DNA of 64,000 bases. Origin: Pseudooceanicola pacificus. Its GTDB lineage: Bacteria; Pseudomonadota; Alphaproteobacteria; Rhodobacterales; Rhodobacteraceae. The notes under the pieces are model-generated. The model was not told the origin of the DNA, made no database searches, and was given only the letters and a program-made list of their open reading frames with translations. Position 1 is the first letter of the stretch. The number at the start of each line of letters is the position of its first letter. Shown here in pieces: positions 18,930-27,878 of the stretch. The stretch covers positions 434,001 to 498,000 of the forward strand of contig NZ_WNXQ01000001.1 in assembly GCF_009789075.1 (NCBI RefSeq), read 5' to 3'. The position numbers and the translations under genes were made by a program.

Positions 18930-19727
18930 TTGGACTACACGAAGCTGATCGAGGTGATGCGGCAACTGGCCATCGAAGCCGGCGACAAGATCATGGAGAT
19001 CTACAATTCCGACGATTTCGAGGTAAAGACCAAGAGCGACGCCAGCCCCGTGACCGAGGCGGACGAGGCTGCCGATGCGCTGATCTCGGCCGGGCTGCGC
19101 GCCGCGTTTCCCGACGTGATGCTGGTGACCGAGGAACAGGCCGCGACGCATTCCACCACCGGCGACACCTTCCTGATCGTCGATCCGCTGGACGGCACCA
19201 AGGAATTCGTGAACCGGCGCGGCGATTTCACCGTGAACATCGCCTATGTCGAGGGCGGCGTGCCGACCCGGGGCGTGGTCTATGCCCCGGCCAAGGAACG
19301 GATGTTCTTTACCCTCGCCGACGGATCCTCCGTCGAGGAGGAAGGCCCGTTCAACGCCGCGACCCCCGGCAAGACCTCGGCGATCCGTGTCTCGGACGCC
19401 GACAATGGCGCGCTGATGGTTGTCGCCTCGAAAAGCCACCGAGACCAGGCGACCGACGATTACATCGGCAAGTACGACGTCAAGGACATGAAGAGCGCTG
19501 GCTCCTCGCTGAAATTCTGCCTTGTGGCGACGGGTGAGGCCGACCTCTACCCCCGCGTGGGCCGCACGATGGAATGGGACACCGCCGCCGGCCATGCCGT
19601 TCTGGCGGGCGCGGGCGGCAAGGTGGTGCGCTTCGACGACCACAGCCCGCTGGTCTATGGCAAGGCGGATTACGCCAACCCGTTCTTCATCGCCTATGCC
19701 CCCGGGGTCGAGTTGAAGCCCGCCTGA
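18930..19727 (+). CDS. cysQ: 3'(2'),5'-bisphosphate nucleotidase CysQ
   Basis: Hydrolyses PAP to AMP and phosphate; PAP is the by-product of PAPS reduction and of PAPS-dependent sulfotransferases. The 265-residue protein has the lithium-sensitive phosphatase motifs VTEADEAAD (residues 41-49), a metal-binding glutamate near 68-69 (VTEEQ), DPLDGT at 85-90, and a late EWDTAAGHAVL. The start is TTG, set by AAAGGAG at 18916-18922, 7 bases upstream. Its stop overlaps the kdsB start. The presence of a sulfotransferase gene in the same locus suggests that CysQ supports glycan sulfation. Confidence 0.95.
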   Translation: MDYTKLIEVMRQLAIEAGDKIMEIYNSDDFEVKTKSDASPVTEADEAADALISAGLRAAFPDVMLVTEEQAATHSTTGDTFLIVDPLDGTKEFVNRRGDFTVNIAYVEGGVPTRGVVYAPAKERMFFTLADGSSVEEEGPFNAATPGKTSAIRVSDADNGALMVVASKSHRDQATDDYIGKYDVKDMKSAGSSLKFCLVATGEADLYPRVGRTMEWDTAAGHAVLAGAGGKVVRFDDHSPLVYGKADYANPFFIAYAPGVELKPA

Positions 19728-20527
19728 TGCCAGTCCTTGTCGTCATCCCGGCGCGCTATGCCTCTACCCGCTACCCGGGCAAGCCACTGGTCGCGCTCAC
19801 CGGCGCGGGGGGTCAGGCGCGCAGCCTGATCCGCCGCTCATGGGACGCCGCGATGCAGGTCGGGGGCGTCGACCGCGTGGTCGTGGCCACCGACGACGAC
19901 CGCATCCGCACGGCGGCCGAGGGGTTCGGGGCCGAGGTCGTGATGACCTCGGAGGCCTGCGCCAACGGCACCGAGCGCGTGGCAGAGGCCCATGCCGCGC
20001 TTGGCGGCGGCTACGATGTGGTGGTGAACCTGCAGGGCGACGCGCCGCTGACGCCCCACTGGTTTGTCGAGGATCTGATCGCCGGGCTGCGCAGCGATGC
20101 GGGCGCGGGGCTGGCCACGCCGGTGCTGCGCTGCGACGGGCGCGCGCTGAACGGCTTCCTCGCCGACCGCAAGGCGGGGCAGGTCGGCGGCACCACCGCC
20201 GTCTTCGACCGCGACCGCCGGGCGCTCTACTTCTCGAAGGAGGTCGTGCCCTATACCTCGGTCATCTACGGCGACGACGATCCGACCCCGGTGTTCCACC
20301 ATGTCGGCGTCTACGCCTACCGCCCCGATGCGCTGGCCGCCTATCCCGGCTGGACGCAGGGCCCGCTGGAGACGCTGGAAGGGCTGGAACAGCTGCGGTT
20401 CCTGGAAAACGGCCACCGCGTGCTCTGCGTCGAGGTCGAGGCCCGGGGCCGCCAGTTCTGGGAGCTGAACAACCCCGGCGACGTGCCGCGCATCGAAGCG
20501 ATGATGGCCGAGATGGGGATCGAATGA
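19727..20527 (+). CDS. kdsB: 3-deoxy-manno-octulosonate cytidylyltransferase
   Basis: Activates Kdo to CMP-Kdo for LPS inner core or for the poly-Kdo linker of group-2-type capsules. The 266-residue protein has the family motifs VVIPARYASTRYPGKPL at the start, VVVATDDDRI, LQGDAPL and a C-terminal FWELNNPGDV. The ATG shares its A with the cysQ stop (TGATG), and the TGA overlaps the next start (ATGA), giving tight coupling of three genes. A capsule-specific paralog is possible, since kdsB elsewhere in the genome cannot be excluded. Confidence 0.94.
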   Translation: MPVLVVIPARYASTRYPGKPLVALTGAGGQARSLIRRSWDAAMQVGGVDRVVVATDDDRIRTAAEGFGAEVVMTSEACANGTERVAEAHAALGGGYDVVVNLQGDAPLTPHWFVEDLIAGLRSDAGAGLATPVLRCDGRALNGFLADRKAGQVGGTTAVFDRDRRALYFSKEVVPYTSVIYGDDDPTPVFHHVGVYAYRPDALAAYPGWTQGPLETLEGLEQLRFLENGHRVLCVEVEARGRQFWELNNPGDVPRIEAMMAEMGIE

Positions 20528-21762
20528 CGGCACCTGCCGTCAGCGTGGTGGTTGTCAGCCGCGCCCGGCCAGACCGCCTGCGCCTGTGTCTGACCGGCCT
20601 GTCGCGGCTGCATTACGAGCCCTACGAAATTGTCGTGGTGGCCGATGCGCAGGGCATGGCCGTGCTGCGCGACATGGGGCTGGAGGACGAGGTCAAGACC
20701 GTCGCCTTTGACGAGCCCAACATCTCGCGCGCGCGGAACCTGGGGATCGGCATCGCCTCGGGCGAGATCGTCGCCTTCATCGACGATGACGCGGTGCCGG
20801 AACCGACCTGGCTGACGCAGCTGACCCGTGGCTTCGAATGGCCCGAGGCGGCGGCCTCCGGCGGCTATGTGCGCGGGCGCAACGGCATCTCGTTCCAGTG
20901 GCGCGCGCGGACGGTGGACCGCACCGGCACCTCGGCCCCGCTGGATCTGGAGGGCGACAGCCCCGTGCTGCTGACCCCGGCCGACGGCCGCGCGATCAAG
21001 ACCGAAGGCACCAACATGGCCGTGCGCCGTACCGTGCTGGCCGAGCTGGGCGGCTTTGACCCGGCCTTTGCCTTCTACCTCGACGAGACCGACCTCAACA
21101 TGCGGCTGGCGGCGCGCGGACATGCCACCGCGATCGTGCCCCTGGCCGAGGTGCACCACGCCTTTGCCGCCAGCACGCTGCGGGCCGAGAACCGTGCGCC
21201 GCGCGATCTGTATGATATCGGTGCCAGTACGGCGGTCTTCCTGCGCAAGCATTGCCCAAATGGCGAGCATCGGCAGGTTGTCGCAAAGCTGCGGGCAGAG
21301 CGCCGCCGCACGCTGCTGGAGCATATGCGCGACGGGCGCCTGGAACCGCGCGACGTGCGGCGCCTGACGGCCCGACTCGAGGCCGGGCTGGCAGCGGGCC
21401 GGGTCATGGCGCTGGAACCGATGCCCGAAATCCCGCATTCGCCGCAATGGTTCCTGCCCTTCGAAACCCGCGCCACGGGCCGGTCTGTGGTGATCTCGGG
21501 CCGCCTTATTCGGCGGAAAGCCCTGCGTGAACAGGCGGTTGCAGCGGCACAAACCGGCGATTGCGTGACCCTGCTGCTGTTTTCGCGCAGCACGCTGCGG
21601 CACCGTGTGCGGCTGACCCGCGATGCGGTCTGGGAACAGACGGGCGGTCTGTGGGGGGCCAGCACGCGCAGTCAACCCGCGATGCGCATGGCGCGCCTGG
21701 CCCGCCGCACGGCGGAGGAAGTCCGCCGGATCGCCCGACAGCGTGGCCTTGATCAAGCGTGA
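20524..21762 (+). CDS. Glycosyltransferase family 2 protein
   Basis: The 412-residue protein begins directly with a GT-A fold: SVVVVSRARPDRL, the segment EPNISRARNLGI, and a metal-binding FIDDDAVPEP motif near residue 80. A second block, LDETDLNMRL, carries the acceptor-side acidic residues. The C-terminal 160 residues are Arg-rich and not recognised. No membrane segment was seen. It is coupled to kdsB by an ATGA overlap. It probably adds one sugar of the surface glycan; donor and linkage are unknown. Confidence 0.88.
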   Translation: MTAPAVSVVVVSRARPDRLRLCLTGLSRLHYEPYEIVVVADAQGMAVLRDMGLEDEVKTVAFDEPNISRARNLGIGIASGEIVAFIDDDAVPEPTWLTQLTRGFEWPEAAASGGYVRGRNGISFQWRARTVDRTGTSAPLDLEGDSPVLLTPADGRAIKTEGTNMAVRRTVLAELGGFDPAFAFYLDETDLNMRLAARGHATAIVPLAEVHHAFAASTLRAENRAPRDLYDIGASTAVFLRKHCPNGEHRQVVAKLRAERRRTLLEHMRDGRLEPRDVRRLTARLEAGLAAGRVMALEPMPEIPHSPQWFLPFETRATGRSVVISGRLIRRKALREQAVAAAQTGDCVTLLLFSRSTLRHRVRLTRDAVWEQTGGLWGASTRSQPAMRMARLARRTAEEVRRIARQRGLDQA

Positions 21763-21984
21763 AGGTGGCCCGGGCGCGGCTTGCGTCGGCCAATTGTGAC
21801 TGATCCGCGGCCAATAGGGCTGAAAAGCCATCAGAATGACCCAAATGGACGCTAACTGTGCTCGGCGTCAGACACCGAGAACATTTGCGCGAAGCCCTCG
21901 TTCTGTGCCAAACATGAGGGTGATATTAAGATGGCATAAGAACGAGAAATCGAGCAGCACACTGCCATAAATGAGGATTGAAGA
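21763..21984. promoter_or_regulatory. Leader region before galU
   Basis: This 222-base gap becomes clearly AT-richer after about 21840. It holds an imperfect hairpin at 21861-21879 (CTCGG / CCGAG with one mismatch) and a TATTAA stretch at 21924-21929. It probably ends the cysQ-kdsB-GT2 transcript and starts galU-galE; the exact promoter was not resolved. Confidence 0.4.
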
Positions 21985-22875
21985 ATGCGTTCCAAAGTAA
22001 CAAAGGCGATTTTTCCCGTCGCCGGCCTCGGCACCAGATTCCTGCCTGCAACCAAGTCGGTGCCGAAAGAGATCATGACCCTGGTTGACCGTCCCCTGAT
22101 CCAATATGCGATCGACGAGGCACGGGCCGCCGGGATCAAGGAATTCATCTTCGTGACCTCGCGCGGCAAAGGCGCGCTTGAGGACTATTTCGACCATTCC
22201 CCCCAGCTCGAAGCCGAACTCCGCCGCAAGGGCAAGGAGAAGGAGCTCGAGGCTCTGGAAGCCACCAACATGGACAGCGGCGCCATCGCCTATATCCGCC
22301 AGCACAAGCCCCTGGGCCTGGGCCACGCGGTCTGGTGTGCCCGCCGCCTGATCTCGAACGAACCTTTCGCCGTGATCCTGCCGGACGATGTGATCGCCGC
22401 CGACAAGCCCTGCCTGCAGCAGATGGTCGAAGCCTACGAGGAACGCCCGGGCTGCATGGTCGCCGCGATGGAAGTGCCGATGGAAAAAGCCTCGGCCTAC
22501 GGTGTGCTGGACGTGAAAGAGGACCACGGCAGCCTGGTCACGGTCAACGGCATGGTCGAGAAGCCGAAAGAGAACCCGCCGTCGAACCTGGCCGTGATCG
22601 GCCGCTACATCCTGACGCCCGACGTGCTGCGGAACCTGAACCGGAAGACGACCGGCGCGGGTGGAGAAATCCAGCTGACCGACGCCATCGCCGACGAGAT
22701 CACCGCCGGTCGCCCGGTGCATGGCTTCCGCTTCCGCGGGCAGCGGTTCGACTGCGGCTCCAAGGCCGGTTTCCTGCAGGCGACGGTGGCCTTTGGCCTG
22801 GCGCGCGACGAACTGCGCGGCGAGCTGTGGAATTACCTGCATGAAGTCGTGAACATGGATCGCGCGGCCCAGTAA
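21985..22875 (+). CDS. galU: UTP-glucose-1-phosphate uridylyltransferase
   Basis: Makes UDP-glucose from UTP and glucose-1-phosphate for surface glycans. The 296-residue protein has the nucleotidyltransferase start IFPVAGLGTRFLPATKSVPKE, the QPKPLGLGHAVW-type segment (HKPLGLGHAVWCAR), VILPDDVI and the late GKLLGFRFxGxRFDCGS-type block (HGFRFRGQRFDCGSKAG). GAGG lies 8 bases before the ATG. It is followed by galE after 17 bases, so the two form an operon supplying UDP-glucose and UDP-galactose. Confidence 0.97.
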   Translation: MRSKVTKAIFPVAGLGTRFLPATKSVPKEIMTLVDRPLIQYAIDEARAAGIKEFIFVTSRGKGALEDYFDHSPQLEAELRRKGKEKELEALEATNMDSGAIAYIRQHKPLGLGHAVWCARRLISNEPFAVILPDDVIAADKPCLQQMVEAYEERPGCMVAAMEVPMEKASAYGVLDVKEDHGSLVTVNGMVEKPKENPPSNLAVIGRYILTPDVLRNLNRKTTGAGGEIQLTDAIADEITAGRPVHGFRFRGQRFDCGSKAGFLQATVAFGLARDELRGELWNYLHEVVNMDRAAQ

Positions 22876-22892
22876 GGGGCGCGCCGTCCCTC

Positions 22893-23876
22893 ATGGCGAA
22901 CGTTCTGGTCACCGGCGGCGCCGGGTACATCGGATCCCATGCCTGCAAGGCATTGAAAGCGGCGGGCCATGTGCCCGTCACTTACGACAGCCTGGTGACG
23001 GGCTGGGCGGATGCCGTGAAGTTCGGCCCGCTTGAAACAGGCGAATTGACGGACCGCGCCCGACTGGACGCGGTCTTTGCCCAGTACAAGCCCGTCGCCG
23101 TCATGCATTTCGCCGCCCTCAGCCAGGTCGGCGAGTCGATGCAGAAGCCGGGGCTCTACTGGCACAACAACGTTGCCGGATCGCTGTCGCTGATCGAGGC
23201 GGCGGTGGCGGCGGGGTGCATGAACTTCGTCTTTTCCTCGACCTGTGCAACCTTTGGCGATCAGGACAACGTGGTTCTGGACGAAAACAGCGCCCAGTAT
23301 CCGATCAACGCCTACGGTGCGTCGAAACGCGCGATCGAGGATATCCTCAAGGATTTTGATGCCGCCTATGGCCTGAAGCACGTGATCTTCCGCTACTTCA
23401 ACGTGGCCGGCGCCGATCCCGAGGGCGAGGTGGGCGAATTCCACCGCCCCGAGACGCACCTGATCCCTGTCATGCTGGAGGCGATCGACGGCAAACGCCC
23501 CGCGCTGACGATCCACGGCACCGATTACGACACGCCCGACGGCACCTGCATCCGCGACTATGTGCATGTCTGCGACCTGGTGGATGCCCATGTGCTGGGC
23601 CTGAACTGGCTGATCGAGGGCAAGGGCAGCCGGGTGTTCAACCTGGGCACCGGCAGCGGGTTCTCGGTCCGGCAGGTGATCGACCAGTCGCGCAGCGTCA
23701 CCAACCGCGAGGTGCCCTATCAGGAAGGCCCCCGCCGCCCCGGCGACTGTACCAAGCTGGTGTCGGGGTCGACCCGGGCCGAGGCCGAGCTGGGCTGGAC
23801 CCCCGCCCGTTCGACCCTGCAACAGATGATCGCAGATGCCTGGCGCTGGCACCAGACCGGCCATTACACGAAGTGA
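22893..23876 (+). CDS. galE: UDP-glucose 4-epimerase
   Basis: Interconverts UDP-glucose and UDP-galactose. The 327-residue short-chain dehydrogenase has the NAD motif GGAGYIG at residues 8-14, FAALSQVGES, the SSTCATFG segment, the catalytic YGASK motif and the GTDYDTPDGTCIRDYVHV block characteristic of GalE. It lies 17 bases after galU. The next gene's likely start lies inside its last 14 codons. Confidence 0.96.
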   Translation: MANVLVTGGAGYIGSHACKALKAAGHVPVTYDSLVTGWADAVKFGPLETGELTDRARLDAVFAQYKPVAVMHFAALSQVGESMQKPGLYWHNNVAGSLSLIEAAVAAGCMNFVFSSTCATFGDQDNVVLDENSAQYPINAYGASKRAIEDILKDFDAAYGLKHVIFRYFNVAGADPEGEVGEFHRPETHLIPVMLEAIDGKRPALTIHGTDYDTPDGTCIRDYVHVCDLVDAHVLGLNWLIEGKGSRVFNLGTGSGFSVRQVIDQSRSVTNREVPYQEGPRRPGDCTKLVSGSTRAEAELGWTPARSTLQQMIADAWRWHQTGHYTK

Positions 23877-25101
23877 GCCCCCCGCGCGGCTGCTGGACGT
23901 GACGCGTCTGGCCAGCCGGGCGGGGCGCGGGCTGACCGGCGTCGACAGGGTCGAACGCGCCTACCTCCAGCACCTTCTGGCCTGCCCCGGTCCGCTTTTC
24001 GGTCTGGCACGGACCGTGACCGGCTTTGCCCTGCTGGACCGCGACGGGATGGCCGCGCTGCTGGATCGTGTCGACGGACGGCAGGACTGGGGGGCGGCGG
24101 ACCTTGTCGCGCGGATGGCCCGGCGGCTGACGCCGATGCGCCAGCGTGCGGATGCCGACCTGCGGCGTCTGGCGGCGGCGCGGTCGTCGCGGATCGGATT
24201 GAAATGGCTGCTCAGGCGCCGCCTGCCAGAGCGCACGGCCTATATCAATGTCGGACATTCCAACCTGACGCCCCGGGTGATCCGCGGGCTGCGCGCCCTG
24301 CCCGGCGCCACCATCGCGGTGATGATACACGACACGATCCCGCTGGATTTCCCCGATTTCCAGCGCGCGGGCACGGTCGAGCGTTTCCGCGCCCTGCTGG
24401 CGCTGGTGGGTCGCCATGCCGACCTGATCCTGGCGAATTCGCAGCAGACCGAACGCGACACCCGCCGCTGGCTGACAGCGATGGGGCTGAAGGCCCGATA
24501 CCAGACGGCCCTGCTGGGCGTCGACATGCCCGCGCCGGATCCTGACGCCCTGCCCGATGGCCTGGGCATCGCGCGGCCCTATTTCGTCTGCCTGGGCACC
24601 ATCGAGCCGCGCAAGAACCACGCCCTGCTGCTGGACGCCTGGGAGGAGATGGCCCGCACCATGCCCCCGGACGCGCTGCCCCTGCTGGTCGTCGCCGGCA
24701 GCCGCGGCTGGCGCAACGAGGCGGTGTTCGACCGGCTCGATCGCATGGCAAATGACCCGAAAAGCGGCATCCGCGAGGTGGCGGGCCTGTCCGACCGGGC
24801 CGTCGCGGCGCTGCTCTCGGGCGCGGCCGGGCTGCTTCAACCCAGTTTCGCCGAGGGCTACGGATTGCCGTGCGCCGAAGCCGCCGCCCTGCAAATACCT
24901 GTAATCTGTAGCGATCTTCCCGTTTACCGCGAGATGCTCGGGGATATTCCCGTTTACCTATCGCCCTCGGACAGCTATTCTTGGATCAAGAACATAAAGC
25001 AGTTGACACAGGCACATGGCAACACCCCCCGGGGCAGGTCGCAGGCAACAGACTTGCCGACGTGGACGTCGCACTTCAAGGTCGTCTTAAGGGTGACCTG
25101 A
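23836..25101 (+). CDS. Glycosyltransferase family 4 (group 1) protein
   Basis: The 421-residue protein has a GT-B fold. The N-terminal domain begins RLLDVTRLASRAGRGLTGVDRVE, as in bacterial surface-glycan mannosyl/glucosyltransferases of this type. The C-terminal nucleotide-sugar domain has VCLGTIEPRKNHALLL and the E-x7-E motif in FAEGYGLPCAEAAA. ATG 23836 overlaps galE by 41 bases; GTG 23899 is an alternative but falls inside the conserved start block. Its final 40 residues are less GC-rich and diverge from the family. Donor and acceptor are unknown. Confidence 0.85.
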   Translation: MPGAGTRPAITRSEPPARLLDVTRLASRAGRGLTGVDRVERAYLQHLLACPGPLFGLARTVTGFALLDRDGMAALLDRVDGRQDWGAADLVARMARRLTPMRQRADADLRRLAAARSSRIGLKWLLRRRLPERTAYINVGHSNLTPRVIRGLRALPGATIAVMIHDTIPLDFPDFQRAGTVERFRALLALVGRHADLILANSQQTERDTRRWLTAMGLKARYQTALLGVDMPAPDPDALPDGLGIARPYFVCLGTIEPRKNHALLLDAWEEMARTMPPDALPLLVVAGSRGWRNEAVFDRLDRMANDPKSGIREVAGLSDRAVAALLSGAAGLLQPSFAEGYGLPCAEAAALQIPVICSDLPVYREMLGDIPVYLSPSDSYSWIKNIKQLTQAHGNTPRGRSQATDLPTWTSHFKVVLRVT

Positions 25102-25147
25102 TAAGTGTGCGGGGCGGTATTCCCGTGGATCGGAACGGCAGAGGCAG

Positions 25148-26158
25148 TTGAGCGTTGCGAAGAAATACCGGCTGAGGCTCCAGCGGCGCCGTTGGCTGAT
25201 CCGTGCCGTGCGCCGGCGCCGCGATCTGTCCGTGGTCGCCAACCGCACGTCGCAGATCCGCAAGCGTGACATCCTGCTGTTCTCGACCCTGCGGAACGAA
25301 CATATCCGGCTGCCCTACTTCTTTGAATATTACCGCGAACTGGGCGTGTCGCATTTCCTGATCGTCGACAACGACAGCACCGACGGCTCACGCGAGTATC
25401 TGGCCGAACAGCCCGACGTGTCGGTCTGGCATACCGCCAAAAGCTACAAGCGCGCGCGCTACGGGGTGGACTGGCTGAACTGGCTGCAGATGCGCCATGC
25501 CCACGGCCATTGGACGCTGGTTGTCGACCCGGACGAATTCTTCGTCTACCCGTTCTGCGATACCCGGCCCCTCAGGGCGCTGACCGACTGGCTGGACGCC
25601 TCGTCGATCAAGTCCTTTGCCGCCATGCTGCTGGATATGTACCCCAAGGGCCGGCTGGACGCCGAACCGTACCACCCCGGTCAGAACCCGCTTGAGATCA
25701 CCTCGTGGTTCGATGCCGGCAATTACATGATCACCAAGAACCCGGAATTCGGGAACCTCTGGATCCAGGGCGGGCCACGGGCGCGGGTCTTTTTCCGCGA
25801 CACGCCGCAGAAGGCCCCCGCCCTCAACAAGATTCCGCTGGTGAAATGGGACCGGCGCTACACCTACGTCAGCTCGACCCACAACCTGCTGCCGCGCGGG
25901 CTGAACCAGGTCTATGACGAATGGGGCGGGGAAAAGGCCTCGGGCGTGCTGCTGCACACCAAGTTCCTGAACACCTTTCCCGAAAAGGCGGTCGAGGAAC
26001 TGGACCGTGGCCAGCATTATGCCGCCAGTGTCGAATACCGCGCATATGCCAAGCAACTGCGCGACAGCCCCGAACTCTGGTGCAAGTGGTCCGAGAAATA
26101 CATAAACTGGCGTCAGCTCGAAATCCTCGGGCTGATGTCCAAAGGCAACTGGGCGTGA
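25148..26158 (+). CDS. Glycosyltransferase family 2-like protein (GT92/Glyco_tranf_2_4 type)
   Basis: The 336-residue protein has a basic N-terminus (residues 1-38), then a GT-A-like domain: STLRNEHIRLPYFFEYYRELG, FLIVDNDSTDGS and DPDEFFVYPF, in which the DPDE acidic motif would bind the metal and sugar nucleotide. This is the pattern of the Glyco_tranf_2_4 family found in roseobacter surface-glycan loci. The start is TTG 25148, after AGAGGC with tight spacing; no in-frame ATG near the conserved start is better. It precedes the GT14 gene by 16 bases. Confidence 0.85.
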   Translation: MSVAKKYRLRLQRRRWLIRAVRRRRDLSVVANRTSQIRKRDILLFSTLRNEHIRLPYFFEYYRELGVSHFLIVDNDSTDGSREYLAEQPDVSVWHTAKSYKRARYGVDWLNWLQMRHAHGHWTLVVDPDEFFVYPFCDTRPLRALTDWLDASSIKSFAAMLLDMYPKGRLDAEPYHPGQNPLEITSWFDAGNYMITKNPEFGNLWIQGGPRARVFFRDTPQKAPALNKIPLVKWDRRYTYVSSTHNLLPRGLNQVYDEWGGEKASGVLLHTKFLNTFPEKAVEELDRGQHYAASVEYRAYAKQLRDSPELWCKWSEKYINWRQLEILGLMSKGNWA

Positions 26159-26174
26159 GGGCGGAGGAGCCCAT

Positions 26175-27875
26175 GTGACGGTCGGTATCGTCATGCTGGT
26201 GCACACGGCCCTGAACCGGGCCGAGCAGGTCGCCCGTCACTGGGCGGCGGCGGGGTGTCCTGTTGTCATTCATGTCGACGTCAATGTCGGCCGCAAGACC
26301 TACAACGACTTCCGCCAGTCACTGCACGATGTCGACCGGGTGCGCTTTTCCAAACGGCACCGTTGTGAATGGGGGACCTGGGGCATCGTGGCCGCCACCC
26401 AGTCGGCGGCGGAACTGATGCTGCGGGATTTCGACGATGTCCGGCATGTCTACCTTGCCTCGGGCTCCTGCCTGCCGCTGCGCCCGGTGGAAGAGCTGAT
26501 CGCCTACCTCAACGACCGCCCGCGCACCGATTTCATCGAAAGCGCCACCACGGCCGATGTCCCCTGGACCGTCGGCGGGCTGGACAGCGAACGGTTCACG
26601 ATGCGCTTTCCCTTTTCGTGGAAACGGCACCGCTATCTGTTCGACCGCTACGTCTCGTTTCAGCGGCGGATCAAGTACAAGCGCAAGATGCCCAACGGCA
26701 TCGTGCCGCACATGGGCTCGCAGTGGTGGTGCCTCACCCGGCACACGCTGTCGGCCATCCTCGAAGACCCCGACCGCGGCAAATACGACCGGTTCTTCCG
26801 CAGGGTCTGGATCCCCGACGAGAGCTATTTCCAGACGCTGGCGCGGCTCTACTCCCACCACGTGGAAAGCCGCTCGCTGACGCTGAGCAAGTTCGATTTC
26901 CAGGGCAAGCCGCATATCTTCTACGACGATCACCTGCAGCTGCTGCGCCGGTCCGACTGCTTTGTCGCGCGCAAGATATGGCCGCAGGCGACCCGGCTTT
27001 ACCGTGCCTTTCTGACCGACGAGGCCAGCGCGATGAAGCGGACAGAGCCGAACCCCGGCAAGATCGACCGCATCTTCAGCCGCGCGGTGGAACGCCGGAC
27101 ACGGGGGCGCCCCGGGCTTTACATGCAAAGCCGGTTCCCGAACTGGGGCTGGGAAAACGGGATGACCTGCGCGCCCTATTCCGTCTTTCAGGGCTTTGCC
27201 GAGCTGTTCGAGGATTTCGAACCCTGGCTGACCCGCGCCACCGGGACCCGGGTGCATGGCCATCTCTTCGCCCCCGGACGTGTCGAATATGCCGGGGGGC
27301 AGGATGTGATCAACGGCGCGCTGCCCGACAGCGCCGCGATCCGCGACTACAATCCCCGCTCGTTCCTGACCAACCTGATCTGGAACACCCGGGGCGAACG
27401 GCAGTGTTTCCAGTTCGGCCCCGCCGATGCGCAGAAGATCGGGACCGACCTGGCCCAGGACCCGAACGCCAGCATTGCCGTCATTACCGGGGCCTGGGCC
27501 GTGCCGCTGTTCAACACCAACCGCAATTTCGGAGAGCTCAGGGCCGAGGCCGCGCGCCTGCAAAAGATCGAATCGAAGTTTGTCGAGCGTCTGAGGGCCC
27601 CCAGTGCCAAGGCGCGCAGCCGCATATGGTCGATGGCCGAATTCATCGAGGCCCCGATGGAATCGCTGCAGAACCTGACGGACGGGATCGCGACCCGCGC
27701 CCCCCGCCGCCTGACCGAGGCGCCCAAGATGGTCGATCTGACCGGGTTCGGCCACTTCCTGCAGAACCTCAAGAACCAGGGGATGCACCCCTATCTGATG
27801 GGCGATTTCCCCGTCACCGCCGATACGCCCGAACGGCCCCGCCGCCAGCCCAAGCCTTACCTCGTGCAGAAGTAG
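26175..27875 (+). CDS. GT14-type beta-1,6-N-acetylglucosaminyltransferase-like protein with a C-terminal extension
   Basis: The 566-residue protein starts with a Branch/GT14-like domain (about residues 1-280): IVMLVHTALNRAEQV, VIHVDVNVG, EWGTWGIVAATQSA and YLASGSCLPLRP, then GSQWWCLTRHTL and WIPDESYFQTL with an acidic catalytic candidate. Residues about 300-566 form a second domain of unknown function seen with this family in Rhodobacteraceae (PGLYMQSRFPNWGWENGMT, GHLFAPGRVEYAGG). Start GTG 26175 follows GGAGGAG; the nearby ATG is out of frame. The extension may help position the acceptor or interact with the sulfotransferase encoded 3 bases downstream; that is inference. Confidence 0.86.
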   Translation: MTVGIVMLVHTALNRAEQVARHWAAAGCPVVIHVDVNVGRKTYNDFRQSLHDVDRVRFSKRHRCEWGTWGIVAATQSAAELMLRDFDDVRHVYLASGSCLPLRPVEELIAYLNDRPRTDFIESATTADVPWTVGGLDSERFTMRFPFSWKRHRYLFDRYVSFQRRIKYKRKMPNGIVPHMGSQWWCLTRHTLSAILEDPDRGKYDRFFRRVWIPDESYFQTLARLYSHHVESRSLTLSKFDFQGKPHIFYDDHLQLLRRSDCFVARKIWPQATRLYRAFLTDEASAMKRTEPNPGKIDRIFSRAVERRTRGRPGLYMQSRFPNWGWENGMTCAPYSVFQGFAELFEDFEPWLTRATGTRVHGHLFAPGRVEYAGGQDVINGALPDSAAIRDYNPRSFLTNLIWNTRGERQCFQFGPADAQKIGTDLAQDPNASIAVITGAWAVPLFNTNRNFGELRAEAARLQKIESKFVERLRAPSAKARSRIWSMAEFIEAPMESLQNLTDGIATRAPRRLTEAPKMVDLTGFGHFLQNLKNQGMHPYLMGDFPVTADTPERPRRQPKPYLVQK

Positions 27876-27878
27876 AGG

